In this document: piece by piece, positions 24,204 through 32,198 of the stretch
Numbering within the stretch: the first letter of the stretch is position 1
Layout of the letters: each line of letters begins with the position of its first letter
Origin: Actinomadura chibensis NBRC 106107
GTDB taxonomy: Bacteria > Actinomycetota > Actinomycetes > Streptosporangiales > Streptosporangiaceae
Assembly (NCBI RefSeq): GCF_001552135.1
Contig: NZ_BCQP01000063.1
Location: forward strand, 1-64,000
Reading direction: 5' to 3'
Length of the DNA: 64,000 nt
The notes under the pieces: model-generated
Database searches by the model: none
What the model was told of the DNA's origin: nothing
The model's input: the letters and a program-made list of their open reading frames with translations, nothing else
Translations under genes and position numbers: made by a program

Positions 24204-25062
24204 CCCGGTAACGATGCCCCGCGTACGGTTCCAGCAGCTCCAGCATCCCGGCGTCGTCGACCTTGCGGCCCGCCAGCGCCCAGCCCACCAGGCCGGGCAG
24301 ATGGTAGTCGCCCACGGAGACGGCGTCGGGATCGCCGACCGCGCGCTGCCTGACCTCGGCGGCCGTCCAGACCCCGATGCCGGGCAGCGAGCGGAGCCGC
24401 GCCTCGTCCGGCGCGTCCTCCAGCCGCCGGGCGACCCGCGCGGCGCCGATGATCGTCCGCGCCCGGACGGCCTCCAGCCCCGACCGGTGCCACTCCCACG
24501 AGGGAATCCGGACCCAGACCTCGGGCGGCGGCGGAACCCGCATGTGCGGCGCGCCCGGCGCGGGCTCCCCGAACCGGCGCAGCAGGTACCGCCAGCCCCG
24601 CCACGCCTCCTGCCCGAGCACCTTCTGCTCCATCACCGCCGGGACGAGCGCCTCGAACACCCGGCGCGTCCGTCCGATCCGCAGCCCCGCCCGCTTGGTC
24701 ACCTGCTCCCGGACGACGTCATGCCGCGCGACGAACCCCTCCGGCTCGTCATCGACCCCCAGTAGCTCCGGAACCCCGTCGAGCAGCCACTCCGCCCCCG
24801 GCCCCCAAGCCATGGCCTCGACGGCATCACCGGCCCACCCCAGCCGAATCGTCCCGGGCCCTTCCGGCGTATACGACGCCCGCCAGACAGACCCGTCCCG
24901 CTCAACCCTGAACGCCGGATCCCCTCCACCTCGCCGGTGCGGCGCGAGCGTCCCGAGCAGATCAAGCTCCCACGGCGGCCGCCACTCCCGAACCCGGCCG
25001 GGGAGCCGCCCAGCGGTCGACTCCCCGGCCCCACGGCCAACCGAGCCAGAAAGGGCGGTCAT
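24121..25062 (-). CDS. AlkA-type DNA-3-methyladenine glycosylase (HhH-GPD family)
   Basis: A 313-residue base-excision repair enzyme. The N-terminal beta domain (about 25-110) is followed by the helical domain with the helix-hairpin-helix LRSLPGIGVWTAAEV (about 223-237). The catalytic Asp is in VSVGDYHLPGLVG (about D252), and the VMEQKVLGQEAWR helix is also present. It should remove alkylated purines from DNA. ATG 25062 has GGAGTGAG directly upstream; an in-frame ATG 15 codons earlier lacks such a site. The 3' end overlaps the small membrane protein gene by 83 bp on the opposite strand. Confidence 0.87.
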   Translation of the reverse strand: MTALSGSVGRGAGESTAGRLPGRVREWRPPWELDLLGTLAPHRRGGGDPAFRVERDGSVWRASYTPEGPGTIRLGWAGDAVEAMAWGPGAEWLLDGVPELLGVDDEPEGFVARHDVVREQVTKRAGLRIGRTRRVFEALVPAVMEQKVLGQEAWRGWRYLLRRFGEPAPGAPHMRVPPPPEVWVRIPSWEWHRSGLEAVRARTIIGAARVARRLEDAPDEARLRSLPGIGVWTAAEVRQRAVGDPDAVSVGDYHLPGLVGWALAGRKVDDAGMLELLEPYAGHRYRVTRLLESSGKHPPRRGPRLPVRDYRSF

Positions 25063-25239
25063 CTCACTCCAACACACACACTCGACAAGACCCCGCCAGT
25101 CTGCCACCCGGACACGTCGATGATGTCAGCCCGCTTCCGGCCGCCTGCCCGGTGCGGCGCGCAGGCTCTTTCCGAAGAACGGGCTCACCACTTTCGCGAG
25201 CTCGCGCTCATTCCCCGTTCGGGACGTCGGTCGGGTCGC

Positions 25240-25488
25240 TCATGAATCGATTCCAAGATTTCGCGGGAGACTGAGGATCCATTCCCGCTGGGCGGGCTCG
25301 GCCGAAGCCGCGACACGCTCAAGGAGCTCAGCGAATTCGCGGCGCTCGGCGGCGCCCATCTTGTCGAGTTCGAACGCCACGTTCTCCAGGGCGTTCACCG
25401 CCGCGTGAGAATCCATTCCGAACTTCGCCGCGTCCTCAAGCATCGCCACGGCCGGGAGAAGCGCCTTCAGGAGATGTTCCGCCACCAC
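25240..25488 (-). CDS. Small hypothetical helical protein
   Basis: An 82-residue, mostly helical, acidic protein with no Cys, no TM helix and no family I can name. It ends SLPRNLGIDS and contains the amphipathic stretch AERREFAELLERVAA. It starts 13 bp after the stop of the mannose-1-phosphate guanylyltransferase and on the same strand, so it may belong to that transcript. No clear ribosome binding site precedes GTG 25488 (a second GTG follows at once). Codon use is consistent with a real gene. Between this gene and the AlkA gene (25063-25239) nothing further is seen. Confidence 0.55.
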   Translation of the reverse strand: MVAEHLLKALLPAVAMLEDAAKFGMDSHAAVNALENVAFELDKMGAAERREFAELLERVAASAEPAQREWILSLPRNLGIDS

Positions 25489-25501
25489 GGCGTCACGGGG
25501 G

Positions 25502-26569
25502 TCAGGCGTCTGGGGAGAAGCGGATCGCGGTGGGCGGGAGTTCGATGCCCGGCCAGACGCGCGCGCCGGGCCTCAGTTCGTTGCCCGGGCCCACCACCGC
25601 GCCGTCGCCCAGGACGACGCCGTCCAGGACGGCGCCGGGGCCGACTCGGGCGCCCCGGCTGAGGACCGAGTCGCGGACGGTGGCGCCCTCGGCGACGAAC
25701 GCGTCGTCCAGCAGGACGCTGCCGAGGACGGTCGCCCCGGCCTCGACCACCGCGCCGCGTCCGACCGTGGTGCCGCCCCGGACGACCGCGCCCGCCGCCA
25801 CGCTCGACCCGGCGAGGGCGAGGCGCTCGCCCGGCTCGCCGGGCATCGCCGGGGACGCCAGCTCGCCCAGCACCAGCTCGCGGGAGCCCCGCACGAACGC
25901 CTCGGGCGTGCCGACGTCGAGCCAGTAGGACGCCTCGACGTGGCCCATCACGACGGAGCCCGACGCGATCAGGGACGGGAACGTCTCGCGTTCGACGGAG
26001 ACGACCTCGCCCTCCGGGATCGTGTCGATGGCCGAGCGGCGGAACACGTAGCAGCCCGCGTTGATCTGGTTCGTCACCGGGTTCGGCGTCTTCTCCAGGA
26101 ACGCGGTGACGCGGCCGTGCTCGTCGGTGGGCACGCAGCCGAAGCGGGACGGGTCGTCCACCTCGGTGAGGTGGAGCGTGACGGCGGCGCCCGCCTGCTC
26201 GTGCAGCTTGACCTGGGTGCGCACGTCGTGGCCGGAGAGGATGTCGCCGTTCAGGATGAGGACGGGGTCGTCCGGCCCGGAGGCCAGGGCGGTGGACGCG
26301 TTGCGGATCGCGCCGCCCGTGCCGAGCGGCTCGTCCTCGCAGACGTAGGCGAGGTCGACGCCGTACGCGTGGTCGCCGAACACGGCCTCGAACATCTCCG
26401 CCCGGTAGGACGTGGCGAAGACGATCCGCTCGACGCCCGCCGCGTGCGCGCGCGCGAGCTGGTGCGCGAGGAAGGCGACGCCCGCCGTGGGGAGCAGCGG
26501 CTTCGGCGTGGAGATGGTCAGCGGGCGCAGGCGGGTGCCCTGGCCCCCCACAAGGAGGATCGCTTCCAC
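25502..26569 (-). CDS. Mannose-1-phosphate guanylyltransferase-type NDP-sugar pyrophosphorylase
   Basis: A 355-residue nucleotidyltransferase with the N-terminal signature AILLVGGQGTRLRPLT, the Lys motif TPKPLLPTAG, the catalytic LNGDIL aspartate and a C-terminal left-handed beta-helix of hexapeptide repeats (AGAVVRGGTTVGRGAVVEAG). The best match in actinobacteria is the GDP-mannose pyrophosphorylase encoded near fbiAB in mycobacteria (ManC-like; called Rv3264c from memory). It would convert mannose-1-P from phosphomannomutase to GDP-mannose for the many glycosyltransferases here. GTG 26569 has AAAGGAA 6 nt upstream. A glucose-1-P specificity cannot be excluded. Confidence 0.87.
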   Translation of the reverse strand: MEAILLVGGQGTRLRPLTISTPKPLLPTAGVAFLAHQLARAHAAGVERIVFATSYRAEMFEAVFGDHAYGVDLAYVCEDEPLGTGGAIRNASTALASGPDDPVLILNGDILSGHDVRTQVKLHEQAGAAVTLHLTEVDDPSRFGCVPTDEHGRVTAFLEKTPNPVTNQINAGCYVFRRSAIDTIPEGEVVSVERETFPSLIASGSVVMGHVEASYWLDVGTPEAFVRGSRELVLGELASPAMPGEPGERLALAGSSVAAGAVVRGGTTVGRGAVVEAGATVLGSVLLDDAFVAEGATVRDSVLSRGARVGPGAVLDGVVLGDGAVVGPGNELRPGARVWPGIELPPTAIRFSPDA

Positions 26570-26606
26570 TCGGTTCCTTTCTCGCGGCGGGGCGACCACC
26601 GCGAGC

Positions 26607-27755
26607 CTAGTGGCTGCGGGACGCCGCGTACTGGTCGACGGCGTGCCGGTACGACGCGAGGTGCGCCGCCGCCGACGCCGACCAGGAGAACCGCTGCGCG
26701 CGCTCGTGCGCGGCCTCGGCCAGCTCGGCGCGGCGGCCCGGGTCGTCGAACAGGGCGGCGAGCGCGGCGCCGATGCCGTCCGCGTCGGGCTCGGTGTAGG
26801 CGACGGCGTCGCCGCCGACCTCGGGCAGCGGGCCGCGCCGCGTGGTGAGGACGGGCGCGCCGCACGACATCGCCTCCAGCACCGGCAGGCCGAAGCCCTC
26901 GCCGCGGCTCGGGTGCGCGACGACCAGCGCGCCGCCGAAGAGGCCGGGCAGCGCCGACCACGGCAGGTAGCCGGGACGCAGCACGCGCAGCCCGAGCGGG
27001 ACGGTGGCGAGCGCGGCGTCCACGTCGTCGTCCCACCCGCCGCCGCCGGCGAGGACGAGCGCGGGCGGGTCGGACCGCCCGGCGCAGGCGCGGACCCAGC
27101 CGCGGATCAGGTTCGGGACGTTCTTGCGCGGCTCCAGCGCCCCGAGATAGGCGACGTAGGGGCGCCCGTGCAGGCCGAGCCGGTCGGAGACGTGCTTGGT
27201 CTCGGCCTCGCTCGGCCGGTGGAACACGTCGTGGTCGACGCCGTGGTAGGCGACGTCGATGTGCCCGGGGTCGGCGCCGAGCAGCCGGACCAGCTCGTCG
27301 CGGGTCGCCCGGGACGGCGCGATCAGCCGGGTCGCGCGGCGCGCGGCGGACCGGGTCGCGGACTTGACGTACGACGTGCGCACCGGGTCGTGCGGCTCGG
27401 GGTCGGCGAACATCGTCACGTCGTGGATCGTGACGACGGTGGGCAGGGACGCGCTCACCGGCATCGTGTACGTCGGCAGGTGGATGACGTCGGCGCCGAC
27501 CCGTTCGGCCAGGTGCGGGAGGCCGGACTGCTCCCAGGCGAGCCGGGTGGCGCGGTGCGCGAGCGTCGCCGGACCCGCCACGACCCGCGCCCCCGGCACG
27601 AGTTCCCCGTAGCGTTTCTCGTCGGCGCGCTGGCAGGCGACGGCGAGGTCCGCGCCCTGCGCGTGCAGGGCACCGAGCAGCCCGTCGACATAGCGGCCGA
27701 GCCCGCCGCGGTCCGCCGGCACGGCTGTGGCGTCGAGCAGGATTCGAGGCGCCAC
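26607..27755 (-). CDS. GT4-family glycosyltransferase
   Basis: A 382-residue retaining GT-B glycosyltransferase. The N-terminal acceptor domain starts ILLDATAVPADRGGLGRYV, with the HDVTMF and APSRATRDEL motifs. The donor domain has YLGALEPRKNVPNLI and the nucleotide-sugar signature HPSRGEGFGLPVLEAMSCGAPV (EX7E). It resembles mannosyltransferases of the PimB/WbaZ type. It lies 37 bp upstream of the GDP-mannose pyrophosphorylase on the same strand, which supports GDP-mannose as donor. GTG 27755 follows a GGGGGATGG box. Confidence 0.9.
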   Translation of the reverse strand: MAPRILLDATAVPADRGGLGRYVDGLLGALHAQGADLAVACQRADEKRYGELVPGARVVAGPATLAHRATRLAWEQSGLPHLAERVGADVIHLPTYTMPVSASLPTVVTIHDVTMFADPEPHDPVRTSYVKSATRSAARRATRLIAPSRATRDELVRLLGADPGHIDVAYHGVDHDVFHRPSEAETKHVSDRLGLHGRPYVAYLGALEPRKNVPNLIRGWVRACAGRSDPPALVLAGGGGWDDDVDAALATVPLGLRVLRPGYLPWSALPGLFGGALVVAHPSRGEGFGLPVLEAMSCGAPVLTTRRGPLPEVGGDAVAYTEPDADGIGAALAALFDDPGRRAELAEAAHERAQRFSWSASAAAHLASYRHAVDQYAASRSH

Positions 27756-27869
27756 GGTCCATCCCCCCATCCAGCGCGGTGGCGTAGATCACTCTTTACT
27801 ATTCGAGCCTACGCCCGCCGATGCCCGCTTCGCGGGACCTCACACCGCGATTCCGGACCTCGTGAACAA

Positions 27870-28574
27870 CTACCGCTTTCGGGCCTGGACCAGAACGATG
27901 CTGCCGCGCTCGTTCGGCGCCCTGCGGTCGGCGAGCGCGACCAGCGGGGCCAGCGGCGCGGCCGCGTTGAACCCGACCTTCCCGCCGTAGGTGGACAGCG
28001 ACAGGTAGAGGCGCTCGGCCCCGGCCGACCGGAACTGGTAGCTGTGTTTGACCAGGTCGAGGCCGCGTTCGTCCATCAGTTTCCGCAGGCTCTCGTGCGT
28101 GTAGGTGTGCTGGACGTGGTACTTCGACTTGTGCGCGTCGCGCAGTTTCGGCCACGCGTCGGCGCGGCTCAGCACGTCGGCGGACATGAAGATCTCACCG
28201 CCGGGCTTGAGGACGCGGGCCATCTCGTCCAGGGAGCGCCCGCCGTCGTCGAAGTGCTCGATCGCGCAGACCGACAGGACCGCGTCGAACGAGCCGTCCG
28301 CGAACGGGAGGCGGAGCGCGTCGCACTCGATCAGCGCGGGCGCGTCGGCGAGCGTCCGGCCGTAGACCATCTTCTTGCGGGCGAGGTCGATGGAGACGGC
28401 GTCGGCGCCGCGGCGGCGCGCCCGCCCGGCCCAGTAGCCGTCGCCGCCCGCGACGTCGAGGACGCGCCTGCCGCGCAGGTCGCGCCCCATCCAGCCGAGG
28501 AGCGTCCCCGCCTCGCGGTACCGGCACACGTGCACCTGGTGGCCCATGAAGGCGACCACATCGGAAATCTTCAT
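27870..28574 (-). CDS. Class I SAM-dependent methyltransferase
   Basis: A 234-residue methyltransferase_11-type enzyme. Motif I is VLDVAGGDGYWAGRA, motif II SIDLARKKM, and LSVCAIEHFDDGG and LKPGGEIFMSADVL follow. The C-terminal 70 residues are family-specific. The substrate is unknown; given the neighbours, a sugar or lipid-linked intermediate is possible. The -10-like TACAGT (minus strand, 28589-28584) is 9 nt before ATG 28574, so the message is leaderless or nearly so. Divergent from the LPG-synthase-like gene with a shared 60-bp promoter region. Confidence 0.88.
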   Translation of the reverse strand: MKISDVVAFMGHQVHVCRYREAGTLLGWMGRDLRGRRVLDVAGGDGYWAGRARRRGADAVSIDLARKKMVYGRTLADAPALIECDALRLPFADGSFDAVLSVCAIEHFDDGGRSLDEMARVLKPGGEIFMSADVLSRADAWPKLRDAHKSKYHVQHTYTHESLRKLMDERGLDLVKHSYQFRSAGAERLYLSLSTYGGKVGFNAAAPLAPLVALADRRAPNERGSIVLVQARKR

Positions 28575-28583
28575 CGTGCCCCC

Positions 28584-28628
28584 ACTGTAGAGCGGCGCGG
28601 ATGGCGCGAGGCCGCGTTCGCCTACGCT
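28584..28628. promoter_or_regulatory. Back-to-back -10 boxes of two divergent leaderless genes
   Basis: TACAGT on the minus strand (28589-28584) serves the methyltransferase gene, and TACGCT on the plus strand (28623-28628) ends 6 nt before the GTG of the flippase-like gene. Their -35 regions must overlap, so the two promoters probably compete or are co-regulated. Confidence 0.55.
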
Positions 28629-28634
28629 GGGCGC

Positions 28635-29636
28635 GTGAAGACGAAGGTCGTCGCCGTCCGGGCGCTGCGCGTGTCCCTGGTGGTCCTCGCGCTCGCGTTC
28701 TGCGGGTACAGCGTGGCCTCGCAGTGGGACGCCGCCGTCGACGCGTTCCGGCAGATGTCGTGGATCGCCCTGACCGGGGCCCTGCTCGCCGGTCTCGCCG
28801 GGCTGTTCGCCTGGATGCTCGGGTGGCGGGAGTTCCTCGCCGGGCTCGGGTCGCCGCTACCGGTGCGCGCCACGTTCCGGATCTCCGGCGTGTCCCAGCT
28901 CGGCAAGTACGTGCCGGGCAAGGTGTGGGCGCTCGTCACGCAGATCGAGATGACGCGCGAGCACAGGGTGCCGCCGGAGCGCAGCTTCGGGTCGACGCTG
29001 CTCGCGGTGGCGACGTCCACGGCCTGCGGGCTCGCGGTCGCGGCGGTGACGCTGCCGCTGACGTCGGCGGCGGCCCGCGAGACGTACTGGTGGCTGTTCC
29101 TGCTCGCGCCCGTCATGCTGGCGATGCTGCACCCGAGGATCGTGACGTGGGCGCTCGGGCTCATGCTCAGGCTGATCCGGCGGCCGCCGCTGGAGCACCC
29201 GGTGAGCCTCGGCGTCACGTTGAAGGCCATCGGCTGGACGGTCCTCGGCTGGGCCCTGTTCGGCGTCCACACCTGGCTGCTGTGCGACGCGGTCGGCGGC
29301 GACGGGGCGGGCCTGCCGTTCACCGCGACCGGGGCCTACGCGCTGGCGTTCGTCGCGGGCTTCCTCGTGTTCATCGCGCCCGGCGGCATCGGGGCGCGGG
29401 AGGCCGCGCTGACCGTGGTGCTGGCGTCCGCGCTGCCCGCGGGCGCGCCGGTCGTGGTCGCGATCGCGTCCCGGGTGCTGCTGACCGCCGCCGACCTGAT
29501 CAACGCGGGCGCCGCGTTCCTGCTGGGCCGCACCGCCCCCAAGGCCGCCCCGGAGGCCGCCGCGCCGGACGGCGGGAATGAACCGGCGGCCAGGGAGCTT
29601 GTGAGGGATACGCAGCGAACGAAGGAGGGACCGTGA
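28635..29636 (+). CDS. Lysylphosphatidylglycerol synthase TM region / UPF0104 family membrane protein
   Basis: A 333-residue polytopic protein with about eight TM helices, matching the LPG_synthase_TM (UPF0104, AglD-like) family. Characteristic pieces are ISGVSQLGKYVPGKVWAL and the last-third FIAPGGIGAREAAL. It lacks the C-terminal aminoacyltransferase domain of MprF, so it is not an LPG synthase; stand-alone members are linked to flipping or transferring polyprenyl-linked sugars. GTG 28635 is leaderless (TACGCT 6 nt upstream). Its stop overlaps the thioredoxin start by 4 bp. Confidence 0.87.
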   Translation: MKTKVVAVRALRVSLVVLALAFCGYSVASQWDAAVDAFRQMSWIALTGALLAGLAGLFAWMLGWREFLAGLGSPLPVRATFRISGVSQLGKYVPGKVWALVTQIEMTREHRVPPERSFGSTLLAVATSTACGLAVAAVTLPLTSAAARETYWWLFLLAPVMLAMLHPRIVTWALGLMLRLIRRPPLEHPVSLGVTLKAIGWTVLGWALFGVHTWLLCDAVGGDGAGLPFTATGAYALAFVAGFLVFIAPGGIGAREAALTVVLASALPAGAPVVVAIASRVLLTAADLINAGAAFLLGRTAPKAAPEAAAPDGGNEPAARELVRDTQRTKEGP

Positions 29637-29956
29637 CGGCCCCGATCACCGTGACCGACGCGACCTTCGCGGACGAGGTCCTCAACAGCGACACCCCGGT
29701 GCTGGTCGACTTCTGGGCCGACTGGTGCGGCCCGTGCCGCATGATCGCCCCCGTGCTCGACCAGATCGCGACCGAGCAGGACGGCAGGATCAGGATCGCC
29801 AAGATCGACTACGACGCGAACCCCGAGACCCCGAACAAGTTCGGCGTGATGGGCCTGCCCACGCTGCTGCTCTTCAAGAAGGGCGAGGTCGTGGAGCAGA
29901 TCGTCGGCGCGAAGCCGAAGCGCGCCCTGCTGAAGGTCATCGAACCGCACCTGTGA
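29633..29956 (+). CDS. Thioredoxin
   Basis: A 107-residue thioredoxin with the active site W31-C-G-P-C35, the buried Asp in LVDFWADWC and the cis-Pro in GLPTLLLF. There is no signal peptide, so it is cytosolic. Length and fold match E. coli TrxA. GTG 29633 overlaps the stop of the membrane protein gene (GTGA) and follows GAAGGAGGG. No thioredoxin reductase gene is nearby, so this is an accessory thioredoxin. Its coupling to an envelope flippase-like protein is unusual. The last 20 bp overlap the convergent glycosyltransferase gene. Confidence 0.95.
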   Translation: MTAPITVTDATFADEVLNSDTPVLVDFWADWCGPCRMIAPVLDQIATEQDGRIRIAKIDYDANPETPNKFGVMGLPTLLLFKKGEVVEQIVGAKPKRALLKVIEPHL

Positions 29957-31028
29957 GCCCGGTGAGGGCGTCGAGGTAGGCGGCCCACACCGGGCCGTGG
30001 TCGACCGGACGGACGCCGGAGCGCAACCGCTCCGGCTCCCCCGGCGCGTAGAACCGCCTGATCGCGGCGGCCAGGGCGGGGACGTCGTCCGGGGTGCAGA
30101 CGACGCCGTCCACGCCGTCGCGCACCTGCTCGCCGAACCCGCCGACATCGGTGGCGATCACCGGCAGCCCGTGCTCGTACGCCATCCACACGTTCTGCGA
30201 CGCGGTCGCCGTGCGGTACGGCAGGACGAGCGCGTCCGCCGCCGCGAACAGGCCCGGGACGTCCGCCGCCGGGACGTACCCCGGCCGCAGCTCCACCCGT
30301 CCCGCCAGGTCGAGCGAGCGGACCAGCTCGCGTGTCTCGTCCAGGCCGCCCCAGAACTCGCCCGCGACGGTCAGCGCGACGTCGTCCGGGCCTTCGGCGA
30401 GGGCGCGGAGCAGGACGTCCAGCCCCTTGTACGGGCGGACGATTCCGAAGAACAGCAACCGGCGGCGGACCTTCCCGTCGTCCGACGGCGACGCGGCGGG
30501 CGTCGGCAGGTGCGCGGGCATCTCCGCCACCCGCACCGGACGCTTCGTGAGCCCCCGCGCCAGCTTCCCCTGCGCGTCGGAGTGCACCAGGACCGCGTCG
30601 ACCCTGCGCAGCAGGCGCTTCATGAGCGGCTCGTCGTACGGCTTGCGCTCGTGCGGCAGGACGTTGTGGCACAGCGCGACCACGGGCGTCCGGCCGCGAA
30701 GACCGGCGAGTATCCCCAGGTAGGCGGGCACCTGGACCGGGCTCAGCACGACGAGCACGGCGAGGTCGCAGGCGCGGAGCGCGCGGCCGGTGCGCCACCA
30801 GCCGTCCGGCCGGCGCCAGTCGAGCGCGCGGCGGGTGCCGGGGAACGGCTCGCCCTCCGGGTCGGAGATCGTCTGCTGCCCGGGATACAGGAAGCCGGGG
30901 TACTGGGCCCGCCACGACTCGATGACGACGTCGTGCCCGGCGGCGGCGAGCCGGTGCGCCAGCTCGGTGGTGTGCTGGGCCCCGCCGCCCTTGTACGGGA
31001 AGGCCGGTCCGACTATCGCGATGCGCAC
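29937..31028 (-). CDS. GT4-family glycosyltransferase
   Basis: A 363-residue GT-B glycosyltransferase. It begins RIAIVGPAFPYKGGGAQHT, has VALCHNVLPHE in the acceptor domain, LLFFGIVRPYKGLDVLL at the domain junction and the donor motif AYEHGLPVIATDVGGFGEQV. The usual EX7E is present in altered form, the first Glu being replaced within VLPYRTATASQNVWMAYEHG. It ends the minus-strand operon with the GT2 gene 7 bp upstream. GTG 31028 is the only start that keeps the first beta strand. Confidence 0.9.
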   Translation of the reverse strand: MRIAIVGPAFPYKGGGAQHTTELAHRLAAAGHDVVIESWRAQYPGFLYPGQQTISDPEGEPFPGTRRALDWRRPDGWWRTGRALRACDLAVLVVLSPVQVPAYLGILAGLRGRTPVVALCHNVLPHERKPYDEPLMKRLLRRVDAVLVHSDAQGKLARGLTKRPVRVAEMPAHLPTPAASPSDDGKVRRRLLFFGIVRPYKGLDVLLRALAEGPDDVALTVAGEFWGGLDETRELVRSLDLAGRVELRPGYVPAADVPGLFAAADALVLPYRTATASQNVWMAYEHGLPVIATDVGGFGEQVRDGVDGVVCTPDDVPALAAAIRRFYAPGEPERLRSGVRPVDHGPVWAAYLDALTGLTGAVR

Positions 31029-31035
31029 GGGCGCG

Positions 31036-32079
31036 TCAGACGTCGCCGCGCGAGCGGACGATCAGGTCCGCGAGCAGCGCCAGCGATGCGATGATCAACC
31101 CCGTCACGAAGATCATGATGGTGTTGTTGGCGAAGTAGCCGAAGTGCACGACCATGTCGAACACGCCCTTGAGCAGGCCGATCACGATCAGCCACAGCGC
31201 GGGCGGCATCAGCACCTTCAGCGGGTTGAAGTACATCACCATCCGCAGCACCTGGAGGATGTAGCGGTAGGCGTCCTTCGTGAAGTGGAACTTGGACTTC
31301 CCGGCGCGCTTGGCGTAGTCGATCGGCATGTACCGGACGGGATGCTGGTTCGACAGGAACGCGATCGTGATCGTCGTGACGCAGGAGAACCCGGGCGGCA
31401 GCAGCCGCAGGTACGGCAGCGACACCTCGCGGCGGAACGCGCGCAGCCCCGAGTTCAGATCGGGGATCTTCGTGTTGGTGAGCCGCTCGGCGACCTTGCG
31501 GATGAACCACTTCGCGGGCACCCGCAGCGCCTTGTGCGTCCCCTCCTCGGTGGTGCGGGCCCCGACGACCTGGTCGACGGACGGGTCGGTGTCGAGGACG
31601 TCCACCAGCTCGGGGATGCGCTCGTTCGGGTAGGACATGTCGGCGTCGGTCCACACGACGATCTCGCCGCGGGCCTGCTGGGAGCCGATGCGGCGGACCG
31701 TCCCGGAACCGCTGTTGTGCTGGAACGCCATGACCCGCATGTTCGGGAAGCGGGGCGCGGCCTCCTCCAGCCGGGCGAGCGTCGCGTCGGTCGAGCAGTC
31801 GTCGACGGCCAGCAGCTCGTAGGTCTTGCCGCTCGCGTCCATCGCCGCGCAGATGCGCTCGACCTCGTCGATCACGTGGTCCTGCTCGTTGTAGCACGGC
31901 AGGACGATCGTGACGTGGACGGGCCCGTCCACCGGCCCGGCGGGCGCGGGAACGGCCACCGTCTCCGGCACGGGCTGGGTCGCGGTCGCAGACGCGGTCT
32001 CGGCCGCGGTCTCCGGCACGGTCTCGGCCACGGATTCGGGCGCGGGCTCGGTCTTCGGCTCGGCAGACTGTGTGCTCAC
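31036..32079 (-). CDS. Dolichyl-phosphate-mannose-synthase-like GT2 glycosyltransferase
   Basis: A 347-residue membrane-bound GT2 enzyme. Residues 1-55 are a low-complexity Pro/Glu/Thr/Val/Ala stretch. The GT-A domain follows, with IVLPCYNEQDHV, VDDCSTDATL and the metal-binding TDADMSYP. Two C-terminal TM helices end the chain (PALWLIVIGLLKGVF; IMIFVTGLIIASLALL). Such enzymes make polyprenyl-phosphate sugars for GT-C transferases, and a GT-C-like protein is encoded just upstream. A TATCCT -10 box lies 6 nt before GTG 32079, so the message is leaderless although a gene on the same strand precedes it. Confidence 0.9.
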   Translation of the reverse strand: MSTQSAEPKTEPAPESVAETVPETAAETASATATQPVPETVAVPAPAGPVDGPVHVTIVLPCYNEQDHVIDEVERICAAMDASGKTYELLAVDDCSTDATLARLEEAAPRFPNMRVMAFQHNSGSGTVRRIGSQQARGEIVVWTDADMSYPNERIPELVDVLDTDPSVDQVVGARTTEEGTHKALRVPAKWFIRKVAERLTNTKIPDLNSGLRAFRREVSLPYLRLLPPGFSCVTTITIAFLSNQHPVRYMPIDYAKRAGKSKFHFTKDAYRYILQVLRMVMYFNPLKVLMPPALWLIVIGLLKGVFDMVVHFGYFANNTIMIFVTGLIIASLALLADLIVRSRGDV

Positions 32080-32198
32080 GCAGCGCGAGGATACTCGCCC
32101 CGGCCGACCGCGACCGCTTTTCCCGCCGCGCGGGCGATTGACGCGGATCATTGTGGGGGGACGACCCCCCACGCCCCCCGGAACGACCCGGACGCCGG

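Noticed and set aside
25063..25239. Possible tiny gene between the AlkA gene and the small helical protein gene
   Set aside because: No frame with a start, ribosome binding site and reasonable composition; treated as an empty gap.
30094..30723. Plus-strand 209-codon frame opposite the GT4 gene
   Set aside because: Ser/Thr/Arg-rich shadow translation of a convincing glycosyltransferase on the other strand.
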